DNA from: Roseicella sp. DB1501
GTDB lineage: Bacteria > Pseudomonadota > Alphaproteobacteria > Acetobacterales > Acetobacteraceae
Reading direction: 5' to 3'
DNA length: 64,000 nt
Assembly (NCBI RefSeq): GCF_013112485.1
Contig: NZ_JABFHG010000008.1
Coordinates: 124,001-188,000 of the forward strand
A program made the translations under genes and the position numbers. The notes under the pieces were generated by a model that was not told the DNA's origin, did no database searches, and saw only the letters and a program-made list of their open reading frames with translations. Of this stretch, positions 59,461 to 64,000 are shown piece by piece (the first letter of the stretch is position 1; the number at the start of each line of letters is the position of its first letter).

Positions 59461-61185
59461 CTATTTGCGGCTGCGGCTGGTCGTGCCGCGCCGCGTCCCA
59501 CTTGAGCGGCCGCCCTTGGCCGCCGCCGAGGTGCGGCCGGCGGCGCCGCGCTTGCGGGTCGCGCCGGTGGCGCGCTTGGCCGCGGTGCCGGTGGCGCGCT
59601 TCGCCGTCGCGCCGGTGGTGCGCTTGGCTGCCGTGCCCGTGGCGCGCTTCGCGGCCGCGCCGGTCGCCCGCTTGGCGGTGGCACCCGTGGTCCGCTTCGC
59701 AGCCGTGCCGCTGGCGCGCTTGGCGGTGGCGCCCGTCGCGCGCTTGGTCGTGCTGCGCGTCGTCCGCTTGGCGGCCGTGCCGGTCGAGCGCTTGGCGGTC
59801 GCGCCGGTGGCGCGCTTGGTGGTCGCACCGGTGGTGCGTCTGGTCGCGGTTCCCGTCGCGCGCGCCGTGGTGCTGCGGGTCGTGCGCTTCGCGGCGGCGC
59901 CCGTCGCGCGCGTCGTGCGCTTCGCGGCGGTGCCGCTGGCGCGCTTGCTGGCGGTGCCGCGCGTCGCCGTGCTCTTGCCGGCGGCGTTGCGGGTGGTCTT
60001 GCGAGCCGTTCCCGTGGCCCGGCCCGTCGCCGCCCGCTTGGCGCCCGTGCCCCGGCTCGCGGTACCACGGCTGGAGGCGCGACCGCCCTTGGCGGCGGCG
60101 GCGGTGCGGCCGGCGGCGCCGCGCTTGGGCGCCGCCTTGGCCGCCGTCGTGCGGCGCGGGCGCCGGGCCGGCGCCTCCTCGTCGTCCGACTCCGTCGTCG
60201 CGGCGCTGCGGCGTTGGCTGCTGCGCGGCTTGGTCTCGCCATCCGTCGCCGCCGTGCTGCGGCGGCTGCGGCTCGGGCTGGCGCGGCGGCGGCGCGGCGC
60301 CTCCTCGGCGGCCGGCTCCTCCACGGGGGTGTTCTCGGGGCTTTCATCCTGCATGGCATGTTCCTCCTCGGCCTGATCGTCATCCCGGCCGGCTTTGTCG
60401 TCCTCGCTGCTGCCGCGCCCCGCGCTGTCCTGCAGCGGGTCATGGCCCCAGTTCATCAGCGAATAGCGCCAGCGCGTCTCGCTGACATCGCCCTCGGGCC
60501 GCTGCGCGAGATGACGCCGGATGTAGCCGACCACCTTCTCCAGGAAGTCGGCATCCTCCGCATCCGGCGCGCCGCGCTCCAGGATCTCGAGGATCTTCCG
60601 GCCGGACTGGTGCCCGACCGCCTCATCCTCTCCCTCATGCGTCCAGCCGACGCTCCGACTGTCCTCCGTCTCGAGCCAGTCGCGCAGTGCCGCGGCGCGC
60701 ATGTTCACCAGTTCGCGGAACGCGCGCGCGGTCGTATCCTCCTGTTCGTCCATACCGTGTCCTTTCGCCTGCTGGGCGCGCCCGCGCCGCTGCTTGCGTG
60801 CCGCCGCCGCCTTCGCGGCGACGTCGTCGGGCTGCGCCGAGTATTGCCGCCCCTGCCGCAGGTCGCGGCGCTTGGCGGCCGTGCTCCGGTCGTATTCCTC
60901 CGGCGAGAGCGCTGCGCGCGCGGCCTGCGGCAGGTAGCGCTCGCCGCTCTCGAGCGAGTCCTGGCCCGAGCGCGTGCCCCACGCCTCGTCGGTCCATGCG
61001 TCTAGATGGTTGTCCGCCGCCTTGCGGCCGACATAGCCGCCGCCGCAGCGCTGGTATTCCTGCGCGGCCATCTGCGCCTTGCGCGCCGACCATTGCCCCG
61101 GCTTGCCGCCCTTGTCGCCTTCGGTGATCTCGGACTTCACGCGGTCCCACAGCGCAGGATCGGATTTGCGTGCAATGCCGGCCAT
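59461..61185 (-). CDS. DUF5872-DUF3140-histone H1-like fusion protein
   Basis: A single 574-codon frame with three parts. Residues 1-75 resemble DUF5872 (KSDPALWDRVKSEITEGDKG, QMAAQEYQRCGGGYVG). Residues about 145-250 resemble DUF3140 (RAFRELVNMRAAALRDWLET, GHQSGRKILEILERG, RRHLAQRPEGDV). From 278 on there is an acidic patch and then a very basic Ala/Thr/Lys/Arg tail like bacterial histone H1 (HctB/AlgP type). Strong ribosome-binding sites precede the internal ATGs at 60753 and 60354, so the parts may also be made separately. A nucleoid-binding role is inferred from the tail; the two DUF domains have no known function to me. Confidence 0.8.
   Translation of the reverse strand: MAGIARKSDPALWDRVKSEITEGDKGGKPGQWSARKAQMAAQEYQRCGGGYVGRKAADNHLDAWTDEAWGTRSGQDSLESGERYLPQAARAALSPEEYDRSTAAKRRDLRQGRQYSAQPDDVAAKAAAARKQRRGRAQQAKGHGMDEQEDTTARAFRELVNMRAAALRDWLETEDSRSVGWTHEGEDEAVGHQSGRKILEILERGAPDAEDADFLEKVVGYIRRHLAQRPEGDVSETRWRYSLMNWGHDPLQDSAGRGSSEDDKAGRDDDQAEEEHAMQDESPENTPVEEPAAEEAPRRRRASPSRSRRSTAATDGETKPRSSQRRSAATTESDDEEAPARRPRRTTAAKAAPKRGAAGRTAAAAKGGRASSRGTASRGTGAKRAATGRATGTARKTTRNAAGKSTATRGTASKRASGTAAKRTTRATGAAAKRTTRSTTARATGTATRRTTGATTKRATGATAKRSTGTAAKRTTRSTTKRATGATAKRASGTAAKRTTGATAKRATGAAAKRATGTAAKRTTGATAKRATGTAAKRATGATRKRGAAGRTSAAAKGGRSSGTRRGTTSRSRK
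59548..59949 (-). repeat. Tandem 24-bp coding repeats in the basic tail
   Basis: Residues 413-546 of the fusion protein are built of octads of the form T-G-x-x-A-K-R-x. From residue 449 to 545 a K or R recurs exactly every eight residues, thirteen times (449, 457, 465 and so on to 545). At DNA level this is an imperfect 24-bp tandem array. Such arrays change length readily by slippage in frame. Confidence 0.8.
60352..60369 (-). promoter_or_regulatory. Internal ribosome-binding site and ATG for the histone-like part
   Basis: On the minus strand GAGGAGGAA (60361-60369) precedes ATG at 60352-60354 with good spacing, at codon 278 of the fusion frame, just where the acidic/basic histone-like part begins. 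A comparable site, GAAAGGACACGGT before ATG 60753, marks the beginning of the DUF3140 part. Separate translation of these modules is therefore possible. Confidence 0.6.
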
Positions 61186-61273
61186 GCTGGGTTCCGTGTC
61201 GGGCGGTTGCGGCAGGGAACGTCACGACACGGCAAGCGTTCCCGCGCGCCGCCCGATGCGGCACGGCACCGCC

Positions 61274-62185
61274 TCAGCCGTTGCGCGCGATCCGCAGCGC
61301 GGCATCGAGCGACTCGCCGGGCGCGAGCAAGGCCAGCGGACCGAAGCGCGCGAAGTCGGGTCGGTTCGGCGCATCGGGCACATGGCTCACCGGCTCGACG
61401 CAGAGGATGGAGCTGCCGGCAGGCGCGAAGACCTGCAGGTTGCCCGCCCAGGCGCCGCGCGCGACGAGGCGGAGTGCGAGATCAGGCCGGAGGATCTCGG
61501 CGATGCCGTCCCAGCCGGCGAAATGCGTGTCGAGTCCCTCATAGGCGGACTCGTCGCCATCCAGCCCGCCGCAGGGCTGCGCCGCGATGGGCAGGGTGCG
61601 GGCATCGCGCGCGAAGCGCGTGGTCGCGGCGAAGCGCAGCCGCGTGCCGGCAGGCCGCAGGAAGAAGGGGTGCCAGCCGCAGCCGAAGGGAAAGGGCATG
61701 TCGCTGCGGTTCGTCAGCGTCAGCGCGATCGCCAGGCCCGCCGCGTCGAGCCCGACCTCGAGTCGCGCCTGCCAGCGCCAGGGCACGCCGACCGCCGCCG
61801 CATCGCCGGCTTGCGTCAGCACGACGCGCGCCGGCGCGGCCTCCTGCACCTCCCAGGCGGCGTCGCGGACGAGCCCGTGGATGGCGGTGTCGTCGATCGG
61901 GCGGTTGATCGGCAGGCGATAGACGGTGCCGCCGACCGGCAGCCTTCCGCCATCCAGCCGGTTGGTCCAGGGCGCCATGAAAAAGGCGCCGGCGAAGCTC
62001 GCATTCGGATCGGCGCCGAGCGGCAGCGGCGTCAGCACCTCGATGCCGTCGCAGGCGAGGCGGGCGAAGGCGGCGCCGTGCCCGGGCAGCAGCACTGCCT
62101 CCCAGCCGCCCTGCGCCAGCGCCAGCCCGCCGGGCACCCCATTGGGCACCCCATTGGGCGGCGCCATGGCTGCCGGGCCGTCCAT
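61274..62185 (-). CDS. Aldose 1-epimerase
   Basis: A 303-residue galactose-mutarotase-fold enzyme. FMAPWTNRLDGGRL, AIHGLVRDAAWEV with the catalytic-type histidine, GWHPFFLRPAGTRL and the C-terminal ILCVEPVSHVPDAPN with the glutamate base match aldose 1-epimerases. It interconverts anomers of sugars, probably of the aldoses or uronates made by the neighbouring xylanase and uronate dehydrogenase. The ATG shares one base with the stop of the uronate dehydrogenase gene (TGATG). ATG 62167 is an alternative. Confidence 0.9.
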   Translation of the reverse strand: MDGPAAMAPPNGVPNGVPGGLALAQGGWEAVLLPGHGAAFARLACDGIEVLTPLPLGADPNASFAGAFFMAPWTNRLDGGRLPVGGTVYRLPINRPIDDTAIHGLVRDAAWEVQEAAPARVVLTQAGDAAAVGVPWRWQARLEVGLDAAGLAIALTLTNRSDMPFPFGCGWHPFFLRPAGTRLRFAATTRFARDARTLPIAAQPCGGLDGDESAYEGLDTHFAGWDGIAEILRPDLALRLVARGAWAGNLQVFAPAGSSILCVEPVSHVPDAPNRPDFARFGPLALLAPGESLDAALRIARNG

Positions 62186-63030
62186 CAGTCGAGCGCGAAG
62201 GCGTCGCGGGGCGAGGGCGTGTCGCGCGAATAGTCCTTCGCCGTGTAGCCGCCGCCCTGGTAGCGCTCGGTGACCGGATTGCCGGAGGTGATGCCGCCGA
62301 CCTTGTCGCGCCAGGCTTCGGCGCTGTCCTGCGGCTGCCAGCCGATACGCGCGCGGTGGTCGGCGCCCCAGAAGCTCGCGGGGTTGTCGGAACAGGCCCA
62401 GATGACGCAATGGCCGGTACGCGGCGCGGTGACCGCCGCCTCGCAGAGCCGCAGCAGATCGGCATAGGACAGCCAGGTGGAGAGCATCCGCGCATCGGTC
62501 GGCTCGGGGAAGCAGGAGCCGATGCGGAGATTGACGTTCTCGACCCCGTGCTTGTCCCAGTAGAGCCGGCCCATCAGCTCGCCATAGGCCTTGGAGAGGC
62601 CGTAGAAGCTGTCCGGGCGGAAGGTGCAATCGGCCTCCAGCCGGTCATTCGCCTGGCCCGGCCGTTCGTGGAAGCCGATGGAATGGTTGGAGGAGGCGAA
62701 GACGACACGCGCCCCCTCCCGCCGCGCCGCCTCGTAGACATGGTGAAGGCCCTGGAGGTTGGGGCCGAGCACGGTGTTGAAGGGCTGGTCGGTGCTGACG
62801 CCGCCGAAATGCAGGATGGCGCCGCAGCCCTCGGCGAGATGCAGCAGGTCGACGCCCTCGGCGAGATCCATGCGCTCGAAGCGCGCCCGCTCGGGCAGCG
62901 GATCCGGGAAGGGCGCGATATCGGTCAGGCGAAGCGTCCAGCCGCGCTCGGCCAGCCCGCGCGCCAGGGCGCGGCCGAGATTGCCGGAGGCGCCGGTGAG
63001 AAGCACCGGCCGGGCGGGGGCTGCTGGCAT
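62185..63030 (-). CDS. udh: Uronate dehydrogenase
   Basis: A 281-residue NAD-dependent extended SDR. VLLTGASGNLGRALARGL binds NAD, ILHFGGVSTDQPFNTVLGPN and FASSNHSIGFHERPG are specific for uronate dehydrogenase, and the catalytic DSFYGLSKAYGELM provides Tyr-x3-Lys. It oxidises glucuronate or galacturonate to the aldaric lactone. AGGGAGA precedes the ATG at 63030. Placed between a GH10 xylanase and an aldose epimerase, it fits use of glucuronic acid side chains from xylan. Confidence 0.94.
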   Translation of the reverse strand: MPAAPARPVLLTGASGNLGRALARGLAERGWTLRLTDIAPFPDPLPERARFERMDLAEGVDLLHLAEGCGAILHFGGVSTDQPFNTVLGPNLQGLHHVYEAARREGARVVFASSNHSIGFHERPGQANDRLEADCTFRPDSFYGLSKAYGELMGRLYWDKHGVENVNLRIGSCFPEPTDARMLSTWLSYADLLRLCEAAVTAPRTGHCVIWACSDNPASFWGADHRARIGWQPQDSAEAWRDKVGGITSGNPVTERYQGGGYTAKDYSRDTPSPRDAFALD

Positions 63031-63097
63031 CGAATCGTCTCCCTGAATGGCTGCTAGACTGACTCCCGCGCGCCGTGGGGAGAAGGGCAACCGGCGC

Positions 63098-64000
63098 TCA
63101 GCCGGCACGCCCGGCGAAGGCCGCGGCCAGGGCATGCCACATCGGCTTGCGACGCCCTTCGGCATCCAGCGGCAGGCCGCGATGCGCGGCGCCATCGCGT
63201 CGCGCCACCTCCTTGTCCCGCACCAGCCAGCTATCCTTGTCCGACAGCCCCCAGGTGAGGACGGTGCGGCAGCCCGCCTGCAGCGCGGTGCCGACCACGG
63301 CCTGCACCCGGGCCGCCACCAGCGCGTCGCGCGCCGCCAGATCGGCCGGGATGGTCTTGGCCTCGCGCAGGTCGAGCTCGGTGATCAGCACGGCGAGGCC
63401 GAGGCCGCGCACCTCCTTCAGGAAGGCGGCGAAGGGCTCGGGCCGGAAGGGCTCGTCGAGCTGCAGATGCGCCTGCAGGCCGAGCGCGTCGACCGGCACC
63501 TGCGCCTCCACCATGCGCCGCAGCAGGCGCAGCACCCGCCGGCGCTTCTCCTCGGCGAAGGGATTGTCGCCCTCGAGCCCGTAGTCGTTGTAGGTGAGGC
63601 GGAGCGTCGGGTCGCGCTCGCGCGCCAGGCGGAAGACCAGATGCACGTAATCCGGCCCGAGCGCTCGCAGCCAGGGCGTGTCGCGCAGATCCCCCACCGC
63701 CGGCGTCTGGTCCAGGAAGGGGCCGCCGGGATTGGCGACCGCTTCGTTCACCACGTCCCAGTCGCGGATCACCGGGGCGGTGCGGGAGAGCACCACGTCC
63801 AGATGCGCGATCAGCGCGCCATGCGAGCGCGCGGGGCCGGAGGCGAGGGCGGCGGTCAGCCAGGCCGGCATGGCCTGGTGCCAGACCAGCGCATGGCCGC
63901 GGAGCTGCTGGCCGTGCCGGCCGGCGAAGTCGATCAGCGTCTCCAGCGGGGCGAAGTCGAAGCGCCCCTCCTCCGGCTGCAGCGCCGCCCACTTGCCCTC
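63098..64000 (-). CDS. GH10 endo-1,4-beta-xylanase (5' end outside window)
   Basis: The C-terminal 300 codons of a glycoside hydrolase family 10 xylanase; the gene continues past the right edge. Inside the window the frame starts [16 protein letters not shown] and [16 protein letters not shown], the conserved substrate-binding strand. The acid/base glutamate is in [13 protein letters not shown] and the nucleophile in [25 protein letters not shown] is the last conserved strand. It would cut xylan internally. A signal peptide cannot be assessed. Confidence 0.95.
   Translation of the reverse strand, partial: EGKWAALQPEEGRFDFAPLETLIDFAGRHGQQLRGHALVWHQAMPAWLTAALASGPARSHGALIAHLDVVLSRTAPVIRDWDVVNEAVANPGGPFLDQTPAVGDLRDTPWLRALGPDYVHLVFRLARERDPTLRLTYNDYGLEGDNPFAEEKRRRVLRLLRRMVEAQVPVDALGLQAHLQLDEPFRPEPFAAFLKEVRGLGLAVLITELDLREAKTIPADLAARDALVAARVQAVVGTALQAGCRTVLTWGLSDKDSWLVRDKEVARRDGAAHRGLPLDAEGRRKPMWHALAAAFAGRAG

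Noticed and set aside
59548-59949. CRISPR-like array
   Set aside because: The 24-bp period lies in a coding frame as K/R-x-T-G octads, without unique spacers or cas genes.

Overview
The window is very GC-rich DNA packed with genes, and it carries no rRNA, tRNA, phage or intact insertion sequence. The content points to an aerobic alphaproteobacterium of the Acetobacteraceae (Roseomonas-like). The indicators are a B12-dependent MetH, the glutathione formaldehyde pathway, UbiE, a ubiE/mutM/enoyl-CoA hydratase/rpsT/dnaA/dnaN block, many CoA-ester catabolic genes, HpnCDE squalene enzymes and a C30-type carotenoid cluster. The family assignment is inference from gene content, not from a marker-gene comparison.

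Left part (1-23 kb): a paired long and short acyl-CoA dehydrogenase; a PrpF-family isomerase; a VapBC toxin-antitoxin pair with a perfect inverted repeat over its start; a MetH operon headed by an ArsR-methyltransferase (SahR-like) regulator with its own palindrome and a divergent small Cys-rich gene; S-(hydroxymethyl)glutathione dehydrogenase plus S-formylglutathione hydrolase; a large hybrid sensor kinase; an SDR; a LysR regulator; a class A beta-lactamase-like serine hydrolase; an Hsp70-like protein; and a translationally coupled isochorismatase-like hydrolase and polysaccharide-deacetylase-like hydrolase.

Middle part (23-46 kb): a BisC-type molybdoenzyme; a CoA-ester catabolic island (carboxymuconolactone decarboxylase-like protein, enoyl-CoA hydratases, TauD dioxygenase, a thiolase/DUF35/MaoC/CitE-like operon, two divergent acyl-CoA dehydrogenases, a CaiB-type CoA transferase); then the replication and repair block dnaN, dnaA, rpsT, mutM and ubiE.

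Right part (46-64 kb): a lipoprotein esterase; a seven-gene operon reading leftward from about 57.5 kb (two CrtI-family desaturases/oxidases, PlsC-like acyltransferase, CrtQ-like glycosyltransferase, a fused HpnC-HpnD, HpnE, aldehyde dehydrogenase), which looks like a complete route from farnesyl diphosphate through squalene to an oxidised, glycosylated and possibly acylated C30 carotenoid; a long acyl-CoA dehydrogenase; an unusual DUF5872-DUF3140-histone-H1-like fusion; and the start of a glucuronoxylan-utilisation set (GH10 xylanase, uronate dehydrogenase, aldose epimerase).

Several small palindromic repeat families sit between genes. Two copies of one 102-bp element lie at about 12.1 and 46.1 kb. 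In two cases the conserved end of a repeat supplies the TAG stop codon of the neighbouring gene.
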